Assembly (NCBI RefSeq): GCF_900445255.1 | Contig: NZ_UAPU01000005.1 | Span: 693,001-757,000, forward strand | Direction of reading: 5' to 3' | Length of the DNA: 64,000 nucleotides | Source of the DNA: Anaerobiospirillum thomasii | GTDB lineage: Bacteria > Pseudomonadota > Gammaproteobacteria > Enterobacterales > Succinivibrionaceae | The notes under the pieces: model-generated | Databases searched by the model: none | What the model saw: the letters and a program-made list of their open reading frames with translations, nothing else | Told to the model about the DNA's origin: nothing | Shown: positions 1 to 8,674 of the stretch, piece by piece | Numbering within the stretch: the first letter of the stretch is position 1 | Layout of the letters: each line of letters begins with the position of its first letter | Position numbers and translations under genes: made by a program

Positions 1-110
1 GTATTATCCTGTGGCTGTGTAGTAACAGAGCTTTTGGTAAAATCATTAAAATCATCAAGATAACTGTCATCTATACTTACAAAATCAAGATCCTTGTCAG
101 CCTTTGCCAT
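1..110 (-). CDS. Hypothetical protein, N-terminal 36 codons only
   Basis: An ATG at 110 opens a reading frame that runs off the left edge. The visible product begins MAKADKDLDFVSIDDSYLDD and is rich in Asp and Ser. An AAAGG motif sits about 9 bases upstream of the ATG, a reasonable ribosome binding site. No family can be assigned from 36 residues. It is on the same strand as metQ and downstream of its terminator, so it probably has its own promoter. Confidence 0.5.
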   Translation of the reverse strand, partial: MAKADKDLDFVSIDDSYLDDFNDFTKSSVTTQPQDN

Positions 111-136
111 GTATCAAGCCTTTGTTATAAGAGATA

Positions 137-172
137 AAAACACAAAAAAATAAGGGCATGCAGTGCACGCCC
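137..172 (-). terminator. Intrinsic terminator of metQ
   Basis: GGGCATGCAGTGCACGCCC at 154-172 forms a hairpin (GGGC/GCCC and TGCA/TGCA arms with an A-C mismatch). Read on the minus strand it is followed by a T-rich run at 152-137. It lies 26 bases after the metQ stop. Confidence 0.7.
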
Positions 173-197
173 CTAAATTATCAAAAAAGTCTCTTAA

Positions 198-980
198 TTA
201 AAAGGCAGGGAGAATAGCGCCTTTGTATTTTTCCTCAATAAATTTCTTGGTCTCAGGTGACTGCAGAGCCTTGATCAGGATCTTCATGTCCTCACTTTGA
301 GCACTGTCCTTGTTGGCTACAAGAATATTTACATATGGAGAGTCTGAATCCTCAATTAAAATAGCATCCTTGAGTGGATTTAAATTGGCCTGAATGGCGT
401 AGTTGGTGTTAATCACAGCACAGTCTACATCATCTAAAGAGCGTGGCAGCTGAGCGGCCTCAATCTCTTTGACCTCAATATTCTTTGGATTGTCTTTAAT
501 ATCCATTACAGTTGCAGTAATTGAGGTAGGATCGCTAAGTGTAATTAAACCTGCCTTGGCAAGCAGCAACAGAGCACGGCCGCCATTGGTTGGATCGTTA
601 GGAATGGCAATTGAAGCGCCCTCCTTTAGGTCCTTGAGATCTTTTACAGTATTTGAATACACAGCCATAGGCTCGATATGTACAGAGGCTACTTCAACTA
701 ACTCAACACCATGATCCTGACTGAATGACTCAAGATATGGGCGGTGCTGGAAGTAATTGGCATTGAGCTCACCGTCATCTGTGGCAAGGTTTGGCTGAAC
801 GTAGTCGTTAAACTCAACTACCTTTAAATCTACACCCTGCTCTTTTACTACAGGAGCTACAAATTCCAGGATTTCAGCATGCGGTACAGGAGTTGCACCT
901 ACAGATAATGTACCTGCATTGGCTGCAAATGATGCAGCAAGAACAACTGAGCTTAAAGCTGTGGCAATAATAGTTTTCAT
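198..980 (-). CDS. metQ: Methionine ABC transporter substrate-binding protein (NlpA/MetQ family)
   Basis: Periplasmic methionine-binding component of the MetNIQ importer, 260 residues. I chose the ATG at 980 because GGAG stands 8 bases upstream and a signal peptide (MKTIIATALSSVVLAASF, ending ANA|G) starts there; an upstream extension to 1001 has no such site. The mature part starts TLSVGATPVPHAEILEF and carries typical NlpA-family landmarks such as NYFQHRPYLESF and PNDPTNGGRALLLL. Oddly there is no lipobox cysteine: most Gram-negative MetQ proteins are lipoproteins, while this signal looks like a type I peptide giving a soluble protein. It is transcribed away from metNI instead of following them in one operon, which is unusual for this system. 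Confidence 0.9.
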   Translation of the reverse strand: MKTIIATALSSVVLAASFAANAGTLSVGATPVPHAEILEFVAPVVKEQGVDLKVVEFNDYVQPNLATDDGELNANYFQHRPYLESFSQDHGVELVEVASVHIEPMAVYSNTVKDLKDLKEGASIAIPNDPTNGGRALLLLAKAGLITLSDPTSITATVMDIKDNPKNIEVKEIEAAQLPRSLDDVDCAVINTNYAIQANLNPLKDAILIEDSDSPYVNILVANKDSAQSEDMKILIKALQSPETKKFIEEKYKGAILPAF

Positions 981-1316
981 TTTTATTCTCCTAAAAGCCA
1001 AACAATAGGACGTTATGTCCCATCCGTCTTTGCATTATGTTATTGTGACGCATGAAGAAAATTTCTAATTGAGGGCTTTAGGTCATTTCCTATGCTTGCT
1101 CTATTTTTATTCAAATTTAGCTGTTATTACAATGAATAAATTTTAAAGCCTTGTTTTGGTGCAAAAAAGACATCTTTTTTCGCAGGGGCTCAATAGTGTA
1201 AAGATAAGCAATATGTTAAAATGTACAGATCAATTATTTGCAATAGAACTGCATTTTGTGCACACATTTTTACATTTGTCAGTTCAGACATGTCACTAAA
1301 GTACTGGATTATATAA
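981..1316. promoter_or_regulatory. Divergent metQ / metNI control region, possible MetJ-like boxes
   Basis: This 336-base stretch lies between the divergent metQ and metN starts and must hold both promoters. AGACATCT at 1168-1175 differs by one base from the MetJ box AGACGTCT, and CAGACATGTC at 1285-1294 contains a palindrome resembling another half of the motif. GGACGTTATGTCC near 1009-1021 is a third, weaker candidate. MetJ normally needs two adjacent boxes, and none of these is a clean tandem, so the assignment is tentative. I see no S-box riboswitch fold. Confidence 0.3.
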
Positions 1317-2381
1317 GTGATAAAGCTTTCAAATATTCAAAAAATCTATAATGAGGGCACCGCATCTGAGGTCAGAGCCCTTAAAAATATTTCGCTGCAC
1401 ATTAAAAAAGGCGAAATCTTTGGCGTCATAGGTCTGTCAGGTGCCGGCAAATCCACTCTGATACGCCTTATCAATCTGCTTGAAAGACCAACCTCAGGCG
1501 AGGTTATTGTTGATAATGTCAATCTGCTTGAGCTTAATGAAAATAAATTAAGAGAAAGCCGTCGCAATATAGGCATGATCTTTCAGAGCTTCAATCTGCT
1601 CTCATCTGCAACAGTTGAGAAAAATGTAGCTTTCCCCTTTGAGATAGAGGGACGTCTTGATAAAGAGCAGATTCAAAAGGAGGTCTCCTCCCTTTTAGAT
1701 ATGGTAGGCCTTAAGGATAAGGCCAAGATGTATCCTGCACAGTTATCCGGCGGACAGAAACAGCGTGTTGGTATTGCCAGAGCTCTTGCTATGAAGCCTA
1801 AGATCCTTTTGTGCGATGAGGCCACCTCAGCTCTCGATCCAAAGACCACATCCGAGATTTTAGAGCTGTTAAAGGATTTAAGAAAAAATCTTGATCTGAC
1901 TATTGTCATCATTACCCATCAGATGGAAGTTATCAAGGAGTGCTGCGATAAGGTTGCTGTTATTGACGGCGGCGTTATTACCGAGCTTGGCTCCACCATT
2001 GATATCTTTACCGATCCTAAGATGGAGCTGACACGCCGTCTTGTGGGCTCGGCCGTACGTCGCGGCCTGCCTGAGATTCTAAAGCACACTCAGATACAGG
2101 AGAACTACACTCAAGGCTCCAAAGCTGTAGTTGAGCTTTTATTTTTAGGACCTAAAGCCGATGCCCCTGTGATTGTGGATGTGGCCAGACTTACCAACTG
2201 TCAGATAAGTATTTTAGCCGGCAATATAGATCATATTCAGGAAGAGCCTTTTGGTCTTATAGTAGTTGAGCTTGAGGGCGACAGAGAAACCATACATACA
2301 GCCATAAGTGAATTTGAAAAGCGCGTCAAGAAAGTGGAGGTTTTAGGTTATGACAACCGTATTCAACTGGCTAAATATTGA
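1317..2381 (+). CDS. metN: Methionine ABC transporter ATP-binding protein
   Basis: ATPase of the methionine importer, 354 residues, acting at the cytoplasmic face. It begins with GTG ([11 protein letters not shown] is the usual MetN start) behind a weak GGAT site. Visible motifs: Walker [10 protein letters not shown] near residues 38-46, Q-loop FQSFNLL, signature [16 protein letters not shown], Walker [14 protein letters not shown] and the switch histidine in ITHQMEV. About 100 C-terminal residues form the regulatory NIL/ACT-like domain that lets MetN sense intracellular methionine in homologues. The end of the gene overlaps metI by 32 bases, so the two are cotranscribed. Confidence 0.95.
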   Translation: MIKLSNIQKIYNEGTASEVRALKNISLHIKKGEIFGVIGLSGAGKSTLIRLINLLERPTSGEVIVDNVNLLELNENKLRESRRNIGMIFQSFNLLSSATVEKNVAFPFEIEGRLDKEQIQKEVSSLLDMVGLKDKAKMYPAQLSGGQKQRVGIARALAMKPKILLCDEATSALDPKTTSEILELLKDLRKNLDLTIVIITHQMEVIKECCDKVAVIDGGVITELGSTIDIFTDPKMELTRRLVGSAVRRGLPEILKHTQIQENYTQGSKAVVELLFLGPKADAPVIVDVARLTNCQISILAGNIDHIQEEPFGLIVVELEGDRETIHTAISEFEKRVKKVEVLGYDNRIQLAKY

Positions 2382-3042
2382 TAATCAGGAGTTTATAAAA
2401 CTCTTTAATCTGCTGCTTGACGGTACACTGCAGACTTTATACATGGTCTCTGTTTCATCCTTTATCTCAGCTTTAATAGGTATTCCTTTAGGTGTACTGC
2501 TGCTTGTCACCTCAAAAGGCTATTTCTGGGAGATGCCAAACTTCTATCGTATCTTGGGCGCTCTGGTCAATGCCCTGCGCTCTGTGCCTTTTATTATTCT
2601 ACTTGTGGCAGTTGTGCCATTAACCAAGATCCTCGTTGGCACCAGAATCGGCACCACAGCTGCCATTGTGCCTTTGACCATAGGCACTATTCCCTTTATA
2701 GGCCGTCTTGTGGAAACCTCTTTGCGCACTGTATCTTTTGGTCTTATAGAGGCAGCCACATCCATGGGTGCCACTCCATGGCAGATTGTAAGAAAAATTC
2801 TGCTGCCAGAGGCCATGCCCGAGATTATTCAGAATATAACCATTACTGTTATTGTGGTTATTGGCTGCTCGGCTATGGCCGGAGCCATTGGCGGAGGCGG
2901 TCTTGGTGATATTGCCATACGCTATGGCTATATGCGTTTTAGAGGCGATATTATGGCCTCAACTGTCATTATTCTTATTTTAATGGTGCAGCTGGTACAG
3001 GTTTTAGGTGATTATCTGACCCGACGCTGCGATCATCGCTAG
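2350..3042 (+). CDS. metI: Methionine ABC transporter permease
   Basis: Inner-membrane permease of the MetNIQ importer, 230 residues with about five hydrophobic segments. The coupling (EAA) loop is visible as [20 protein letters not shown] around residues 137-156, where MetN docks. The ATG at 2350 is preceded by GGAGG inside the metN coding region and lies in a different frame, giving a 32-base overlap that implies translational coupling. A strong terminator follows at 3050, so the transcript ends with this gene and metQ is expressed separately. Confidence 0.95.
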   Translation: MTTVFNWLNIDNQEFIKLFNLLLDGTLQTLYMVSVSSFISALIGIPLGVLLLVTSKGYFWEMPNFYRILGALVNALRSVPFIILLVAVVPLTKILVGTRIGTTAAIVPLTIGTIPFIGRLVETSLRTVSFGLIEAATSMGATPWQIVRKILLPEAMPEIIQNITITVIVVIGCSAMAGAIGGGGLGDIAIRYGYMRFRGDIMASTVIILILMVQLVQVLGDYLTRRCDHR

Positions 3043-3049
3043 TATTTAA

Positions 3050-3075
3050 AACAGAGCCGTACGGCTCTGTTTTTA
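3050..3075 (+). terminator. Intrinsic terminator of metNI
   Basis: CAGAGCCGTACGGCTCTG is a perfect inverted repeat, preceded by AAA and followed by a run of five T residues. It lies just past the metI stop. Confidence 0.9.
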
Positions 3076-3219
3076 CATGAATTCACACCCTTTACGTCTT
3101 TAAAGGCGCTCTTTTCCTGCAAATTTTTGTATTTACACAGCTTTTTGTTAAATTAACATTTGTTTTAGAGTATTATCTATATAAGATAGCTTAAGTCATA
3201 TGACTTTAGGATGTGCTGC

Positions 3220-6200
3220 ATGAAATTTGAAATGTCTAAATTTAAGCAAAAATCTGGTGCCACAAGAAAAGACAGTGCCAGGAACTTTAATAAAAGTAGC
3301 TTTAAAAATGTATCTTTAAGTGATTCAACTCTAAACTCTGATTTGCATGAGAGCAGCACTATGCCATCTGACAGTCATGCTAGCAAAGCATCATATTCTT
3401 TAAATATGCAGACAGTATCCAGCGCCCTTGAAAGTCTTGAGCGCGATGCTGTTGAAAAAAAGGCCGTTGACACACTATCAAATGGCTCTGAAGAAAAATC
3501 TGATACATCTACAGGCACAAATCAAAGTCTTAAGGGTAAAAAGGCCCTGGCTGCCTATTCTTTATTTAATACAGACAGTCACAATGAGAATGAGAACAGC
3601 CTGGAGAGTAAAGATCTCTTTAGTCATGAGCTTGAAAACTCCATGGCCATGAAAGAGAAAGAGCTGCAATCTGAAGATACAGCTATAGATGCAGCTACTG
3701 CCTTAGATTTTGATGACAGTATCATTACTGATAACAAAGATGATGTCAGGATTACAGATGCATCCTATGCTCAGGATCACAGCAGCTTTAATGGCTATGA
3801 AGGCAGTTTTGAGGCACAAGGTGAGGATGACAGTGCTTTTGATGATACAGCTGCAGCCTCATTAGATGCCATGTCCCTAAGCTCTGCTATGAACCAGCAC
3901 AAGGAGCAAAAAGAGCTTGAGCTTAAACAGGAGGCACAAAAGGATCTAGATACAGCAGGCACAGCAGCAGGCTTAACCCTAGCAGATACACAAGGTTATG
4001 GCCAAAATACCTACAGCAGTCCTGAGATGCTAAAAACTGACAGCAGCAATGAGGATTTAAACTCAGCTTTATTGAATGTACCATTGTTTAGCGAGCTTGA
4101 TGTCGATGCCATAAGCGATGAGGATTTTATTGTCAAAAATGAAAAGGGCACCTTTATCTACAATATCAAGACTCAGGATATTGATCATGAGCAGGGCCCT
4201 GATTATACCTTCAAGAAAAAAGAGCCAAAAGTTGCCGATCTTGAAAGCTTTGAGCTTATGGGTGATAACACCTATGAGCTTAAAAACCGTCAGGATAAGC
4301 CAAAATCGCTCATACGCAACCCTTTGAACAGTTTTAGTCCAGAGAATCTGGATAAAGCCTCTGACTTTGATTTTAAAGACTTTCATTTAGCCACAGACAA
4401 AGGTGATGGCGTATCCTTTATAGACAGTATTTTAAAGGCAGAGACTATAAGAGTGCTGCAATCTGACAACAAATCAGAGCCTGTACACGCTACACATCAA
4501 AATGAGAGTTTTAAGAGTGCCAAGGAGGCTGTCTTTAATGAGCCTCAGGACTATGCCTATTCTCAAGGAGCAGCTGGCACAAGCTCTGACACCTTCCTGC
4601 CTGATGATGCTTTTGCTCATGACAGGTATGAAACAGATGTATCCTTAAAAGAAGACAGGGCAGATGCCAATACTGTCACTTTTAATACTGATGACAATCA
4701 AAGCAGAGCCTATACTGCACAACTAAACACTAACAGAGCTTTATCCTCAACAGATGATATAAGTCTTGATATAGACACACTGTCAAATGAGCATCTGCTA
4801 AAGGCCTTTGATCATAACGATACAGAGCTTAAAAGTTTTAGCTTTGAGAGCTTTGATGGCAGCAGCGTAAGCTCTGCTCACAGCAGCAGTGTTATGACAG
4901 ATGAGAATTTAGATAAGACACAGGTTCAGGATAAGAGCTTTGCCTACAGCGGCTCTGCCATACACAGTCTTGATGTGGACTTTAAAAACTCGCTGCGTGA
5001 GAATATGAAAATTCATGACAGAGGCTCTGTGCATGATGATTCTAATCTGCAAACTCTGGCCTCTGACATTAAAGAAGCCTTTGCTGCTGATAAGAGCCTT
5101 AAGGGCAATGAGGGTCTTGATGAGAGTAGCGCTCTTCCACTTGGCAAGGATAAGATCTCTTTGCAAAAAGATGAGAACACAAGAGATGGTACAAGGAAAA
5201 AAGGCGGCAGAAAAAGCCTTAAGGCTGAGCCTATCTTTTTAAAAAGCTCGGCTGCCATTGAATCCTATAAAAAAGAAGATGTCATTGCTGTGCCATCTGG
5301 CTATGAGAATACAGGCACGGCCCCTGCTGTTAGTGCTGTGCAGGATAAAAAGATCGGCATATTTAATCTTAAAGCAGATCCTGACAGGACAGTCAGTGCA
5401 GACAAGAGCGCATCTGATGCAAAAGCTGATATAAAGGCACACTCTAGGATACAGGATACAAACCTTGACAGGAGCTCTGATAAGAGTCAGGCTGCTGATC
5501 ACAAGGAAGCACACAGCGCCCCTGCTGAGAATAAGGTTAAAGAGCAGACCATTATTATTCATGATGAACGCTCTGCTGTTTTAGATAAAATTGTTGAGCT
5601 TAAAGAGCAGGATCTTAAAGGTGATGAGAATATCATCAGCATGAGTGGTGATGACAGCAAACTTGCGCGCAATTTAGTGCCTGAGACGCAAAGTGCTACC
5701 TTTGGTCATTATGACAAGGTCATTAAGAAAAGCTATTTAAATGAGGTCAACATTGCAAGTCACAATGACTCAACTGCGCCACTGCCTGTGCATTTAAAAT
5801 GTAAGCTTTTTGTAAGGCAGATTATTGCCTCATTCTTTTCAAATTCACTGCTGCGTATACTCTTTCCGCAGATGGCTCTGCGTCTTGGTGCTGCCTCTCC
5901 TGCCTCCATGTCGCTGCCGCTTATTGCCTTATCCTTTATCTGTGTGCTCTTTGCCACAGCAGTTTTAATCTTTACAGGCTCGCATTCATTTGCAGCTGCA
6001 AGTATCTTTATCCTGACGCTTATTTTAAATGCCAACTCGCCCTATCATGGCATTGTCAAAATAGTCTCTATAATGATCAAAAAGCGCACGGATGCCATTA
6101 CCTCAGCAAGTATTGTACTGGTAGGTGCTCTTTTATTTATCTATGGCTTTAAAACCCTGTATATTGTAGCTACTCCATTTGAGGTTATAGTGCTCTATAC

Positions 6201-6609
6201 CCTCTCCATGACTGTATCTGCAACCTTTGCCTCAACCATAGCCTTTACGCTAGGTCAGGATCCTGTAGACTCCTTTGGTCAGATGTCAAAGACAGGCTTT
6301 GCCTTTTGTCTTATGCTTATTGTGCTGCCTTTATATGCCATGCTCAATATAGTTGTAGCCACCTCTATTTTAGGTACTGCTTTATTTGTAAGAACATTAC
6401 TTGATCTTATCTATCACAAGGTGGGCTTTACAGCATCAAGAGTCAATGTCTATGCCACAACCTTTTTAACCTTTTTAGCTGTGCTTATAGACTGCATTAT
6501 ACTTGGTGTGCACAATGACTTTTTCAATGAGCACTTTGCAGCCTTTGTAGCCTCCTATCATCTTGAAACATTATTTCCTTATCTATTTGAAATAGGCATT
6601 GTCTCATAA
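3220..6609 (+). CDS. Very long acidic low-complexity protein with C-terminal multi-pass membrane domain (CobS-like?)
   Basis: Unrecognised 1129-residue protein. The ATG at 3220 is preferred because TTAGGA stands 8 bases upstream; an in-frame ATG at 3211 is possible. Roughly residues 1-850 are rich in Ser, Asp, Glu, Lys and Ala with no hydrophobic segment or obvious fold, so are probably mostly disordered. The last 280 residues form six or seven membrane segments (for example LPLIALSFICVLFATAVLI and AITSASIVLVGALLFIYGF). The spacing of segments and loops in this part resembles cobalamin synthase CobS, but CobS acidic catalytic motifs (HLDGLADT-like) are replaced by NSPYHGIVK, so any relationship would be to a non-catalytic relative. 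A clear promoter was not identified; the palindrome AAGTCATATGACTT lies at 3193-3206. A terminator follows directly. Confidence 0.7.
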   Translation: MKFEMSKFKQKSGATRKDSARNFNKSSFKNVSLSDSTLNSDLHESSTMPSDSHASKASYSLNMQTVSSALESLERDAVEKKAVDTLSNGSEEKSDTSTGTNQSLKGKKALAAYSLFNTDSHNENENSLESKDLFSHELENSMAMKEKELQSEDTAIDAATALDFDDSIITDNKDDVRITDASYAQDHSSFNGYEGSFEAQGEDDSAFDDTAAASLDAMSLSSAMNQHKEQKELELKQEAQKDLDTAGTAAGLTLADTQGYGQNTYSSPEMLKTDSSNEDLNSALLNVPLFSELDVDAISDEDFIVKNEKGTFIYNIKTQDIDHEQGPDYTFKKKEPKVADLESFELMGDNTYELKNRQDKPKSLIRNPLNSFSPENLDKASDFDFKDFHLATDKGDGVSFIDSILKAETIRVLQSDNKSEPVHATHQNESFKSAKEAVFNEPQDYAYSQGAAGTSSDTFLPDDAFAHDRYETDVSLKEDRADANTVTFNTDDNQSRAYTAQLNTNRALSSTDDISLDIDTLSNEHLLKAFDHNDTELKSFSFESFDGSSVSSAHSSSVMTDENLDKTQVQDKSFAYSGSAIHSLDVDFKNSLRENMKIHDRGSVHDDSNLQTLASDIKEAFAADKSLKGNEGLDESSALPLGKDKISLQKDENTRDGTRKKGGRKSLKAEPIFLKSSAAIESYKKEDVIAVPSGYENTGTAPAVSAVQDKKIGIFNLKADPDRTVSADKSASDAKADIKAHSRIQDTNLDRSSDKSQAADHKEAHSAPAENKVKEQTIIIHDERSAVLDKIVELKEQDLKGDENIISMSGDDSKLARNLVPETQSATFGHYDKVIKKSYLNEVNIASHNDSTAPLPVHLKCKLFVRQIIASFFSNSLLRILFPQMALRLGAASPASMSLPLIALSFICVLFATAVLIFTGSHSFAAASIFILTLILNANSPYHGIVKIVSIMIKKRTDAITSASIVLVGALLFIYGFKTLYIVATPFEVIVLYTLSMTVSATFASTIAFTLGQDPVDSFGQMSKTGFAFCLMLIVLPLYAMLNIVVATSILGTALFVRTLLDLIYHKVGFTASRVNVYATTFLTFLAVLIDCIILGVHNDFFNEHFAAFVASYHLETLFPYLFEIGIVS

Positions 6610-6616
6610 ATACTCT

Positions 6617-6640
6617 AAGGCCTTGTACAAGGCCTTTTTT
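6617..6640 (+). terminator. Intrinsic terminator after the giant acidic protein
   Basis: AAGGCCTTGTACAAGGCCTT is a near-perfect inverted repeat followed by six T residues, 8 bases beyond the stop codon and only 11 bases before the next start. Confidence 0.85.
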
Positions 6641-6650
6641 ATCTATACAC

Positions 6651-7115
6651 ATGAGCATTAGCAAAACTGTATATACCTTTGCCTACGGCACTGATATTAA
6701 AGTCTATACCATACTTGAGTGTATGGGCTTTAGCATGATAAGTGTCGCAGCCTTTGTTGCTGTCTATTATCTTTTTGATATAAATACAGCTCTTTTATCC
6801 CTGATAGTCACTCTATGCCCTGCCCTTTTTGCTTTGTATCTTGCCATCTCCTTTAAAAGACGGGCCTTAGGACTGCATATAGATCTTAGACACAATGTTT
6901 TTATAATGCATGATGTCTTTTGCAACAGATATTATAAAAAAGAGCAGATTGCAGACTACTACCTTGAAAAAAGGCGCTATTTAGATGACTATCTTACAGG
7001 CTCTCTCTCCTGTGATTTTATCTTTGTAACAGCAGACGGCTCAAAACTTTTTAGCTTTGACTGTCCTTATGCCTCATATAAGAGGCTGCAAAGTCTTTTA
7101 GATAAAATACTATGA
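6651..7115 (+). CDS. Small membrane protein of unknown function
   Basis: 154 residues, not recognised. Two adjacent hydrophobic segments occupy about residues 24-70 (SVAAFVAVYYLFDI and ALLSLIVTLCPALFALYLAI), followed by a basic, mostly soluble C-terminal part of about 85 residues with RHNVFIMHDVFCNRYYKKEQIADYY. This layout resembles small PH-like membrane proteins with a two-helix hairpin, but no family is claimed. There is no clear ribosome binding site in front of the ATG at 6651, which lies just after the preceding terminator, so the start may be further in or expression may depend on readthrough. The encoded composition matches the neighbouring genes. Confidence 0.6.
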   Translation: MSISKTVYTFAYGTDIKVYTILECMGFSMISVAAFVAVYYLFDINTALLSLIVTLCPALFALYLAISFKRRALGLHIDLRHNVFIMHDVFCNRYYKKEQIADYYLEKRRYLDDYLTGSLSCDFIFVTADGSKLFSFDCPYASYKRLQSLLDKIL

Positions 7116-7164
7116 CACAGTAAATACACTCTCACTTTAAAGGCTGGATATGAGCCTTTGCGCA

Positions 7165-7214
7165 AAAGTAAAAAACTCTGCCCTTTTACTCAAGAGCAGA
7201 GTTTATTTTTTTAT
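7165..7214. terminator. Bidirectional intrinsic terminator
   Basis: AACTCTGC at 7174-7181 pairs with GCAGAGTT at 7196-7203. The plus strand continues into TATTTTTTTA and the minus strand into TTTTTTAC, so it can end both the small membrane gene and nth, which converge here. Confidence 0.75.
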
Positions 7215-7270
7215 AAATCCATTCAAAAATCAGAGCTTTAATAATTTTTCTCTTTTGAAAAAAATCACAT

Positions 7271-8080
7271 TTAAGATTTTTTCTTATTTTGTGTTTTAGC
7301 TGTTTTGCTTTTAACGCCGCGGCCTAGATCGCGCATGGCTTTACACTCCTTGAACACGCCGTTTTTATAGGAGCTGCACAGATGGGCTATTTCGCACGCC
7401 GAGCACTGCGGTGAGGTGGCCTTGCAGGTATAGCGGCCATGGAGCAGAAAATAATGATGAGCATCTTTTTTAAACTCATCTGGCACAAGCTTTGGCAGCT
7501 TGTCCTGAATCTCAAGCGGGGTTTTGCCTGTGCAGTAGCCGGTGCGGTTGCATACTCTGAAAATATGGGTATCAACAGCTATGGTATTATGGCCAAAAGC
7601 TACATTTAAAACCACTTTTGCCGTTTTTGAACCTACACCTGGCAGTAAAACCAGCTCTTTTTCGTTATCAGGTACGATATCATTATATTTTTCATGTAAA
7701 ATCTGCGATAATTTAGCCAGATTTTTTGCTTTGGCACGCCAGAGGCCTATAGATTTAATATATGATGCAATACCCTCCTCACCAAGCTCCATCAAAGCCT
7801 TTGGAGTATTGGCTTTTGCAAACAGCCTGTCGGTGACTTTATTGACTGAAACATCAGTTGCCTGAGCTGAGAGCATAACTGCGCACAGAAGCTCAAAGGC
7901 ATTTGAATAATTGAGTTCAGACTTAGGGTGAGGATTTTTTGCTTGCAGAATTTTTATAAGCTCAAGACGTATTTCTTTTTTGGTTGCCTCTTTAGCAACT
8001 GACTTTTTTTCGCATGGAAGTGTCATTGCATCTGCGCTATGATCTTTATGATCTGTTGTTTTCATATTTGATACGGACAT
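7271..8080 (-). CDS. nth: Endonuclease III (DNA glycosylase/AP lyase)
   Basis: Base-excision repair enzyme that removes oxidised pyrimidines and cuts at abasic sites. Helix-hairpin-helix LPGVGSKTAKVVLN contains the catalytic Lys, the essential Asp is in AVDTHIFRVCNRT, and the C-terminal Fe-S ligands are seen as C-x6-C-x2-C-x5-C (CKATSPQCSACEIAHLC). At 269 residues it is longer than the 211 of E. coli Nth: about 33 extra charged residues at the N-terminus and some 20 basic residues at the C-terminus. The conserved part starts at TKKEIRLELIKIL, so the true start could be the second Met (8065); neither has a good ribosome binding site. In E. coli nth is the last gene of rsx; here it is divergent, with its start 6 bases from rsxA. 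Confidence 0.93.
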   Translation of the reverse strand: MSVSNMKTTDHKDHSADAMTLPCEKKSVAKEATKKEIRLELIKILQAKNPHPKSELNYSNAFELLCAVMLSAQATDVSVNKVTDRLFAKANTPKALMELGEEGIASYIKSIGLWRAKAKNLAKLSQILHEKYNDIVPDNEKELVLLPGVGSKTAKVVLNVAFGHNTIAVDTHIFRVCNRTGYCTGKTPLEIQDKLPKLVPDEFKKDAHHYFLLHGRYTCKATSPQCSACEIAHLCSSYKNGVFKECKAMRDLGRGVKSKTAKTQNKKKS

Positions 8081-8086
8081 TTTAAA

Positions 8087-8674
8087 TTGGTTGAAGCTTT
8101 AGTTTTATTTTTCAGTGCTGCCATAGTTAACAACTTTGTGCTGGTACGCTTTTTAGGCCTGTGTCCTTTTATAGGCGTATCCAATCAGCTAAGTGCCGCT
8201 CTTGGTATGGGCGGAGCCACCACTTTTGTTCTTATGCTCTCAGCAGTATGCTGCTATGCAGTAAACTCACTGGTGTTGACACCAATGGATCTCATGTCCC
8301 TGTCGCTTATAGTAGATATTGTCATCATTGCTATTGCCGTACAGAGTGTTGAAATCCTCATACGTAAAATATCATACGATCTTTACAATGCTTTAGGAAT
8401 ATATCTGCCATTAATTACCACCAACTGTATTGTTTTAGGTCTGGTGCTTTTAAATTCATCTCTTGAGCATACCTTTGTGCAGTCTATTGTCTATGCAGCA
8501 GGCGCAGGCTGCGGCTTTACCCTTGTTTTAACCCTATTTGCCGCCATGCGCGAAAGACTTGCTATTGCCGATGTGCCAGCTCCGTTTAAAGGCACAGCCA
8601 TAGCCCTGATTGCCGCAGGTATTATGTCAATGGCCTTTATGGGCTTTGCCGGCTTTACAGGAAATGCAATATGA
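8087..8674 (+). CDS. rsxA: Electron transport complex subunit RsxA
   Basis: Integral membrane subunit of the Rsx/Rnf complex, which couples electron transfer between ferredoxin and NADH to ion movement or keeps SoxR reduced. 195 residues with about six membrane helices; the motif VNNFVLVRFLGLCPFIGVSN and the central LPLITTNCIVLG carry the conserved cysteines of the family. It begins with TTG: the next residues align with the E. coli N-terminus (VEALVLFFSAAIVNNF), and there is no ATG that would fit. The only upstream signal is a weak CGGA, so the operon promoter must sit within nth. The stop overlaps rsxB by four bases (ATGA). Confidence 0.93.
   Translation: MVEALVLFFSAAIVNNFVLVRFLGLCPFIGVSNQLSAALGMGGATTFVLMLSAVCCYAVNSLVLTPMDLMSLSLIVDIVIIAIAVQSVEILIRKISYDLYNALGIYLPLITTNCIVLGLVLLNSSLEHTFVQSIVYAAGAGCGFTLVLTLFAAMRERLAIADVPAPFKGTAIALIAAGIMSMAFMGFAGFTGNAI

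Noticed and set aside
981-1316. SAM riboswitch upstream of metN
   Set aside because: I saw no S-box style stems or conserved core, and gammaproteobacteria normally use MetJ.
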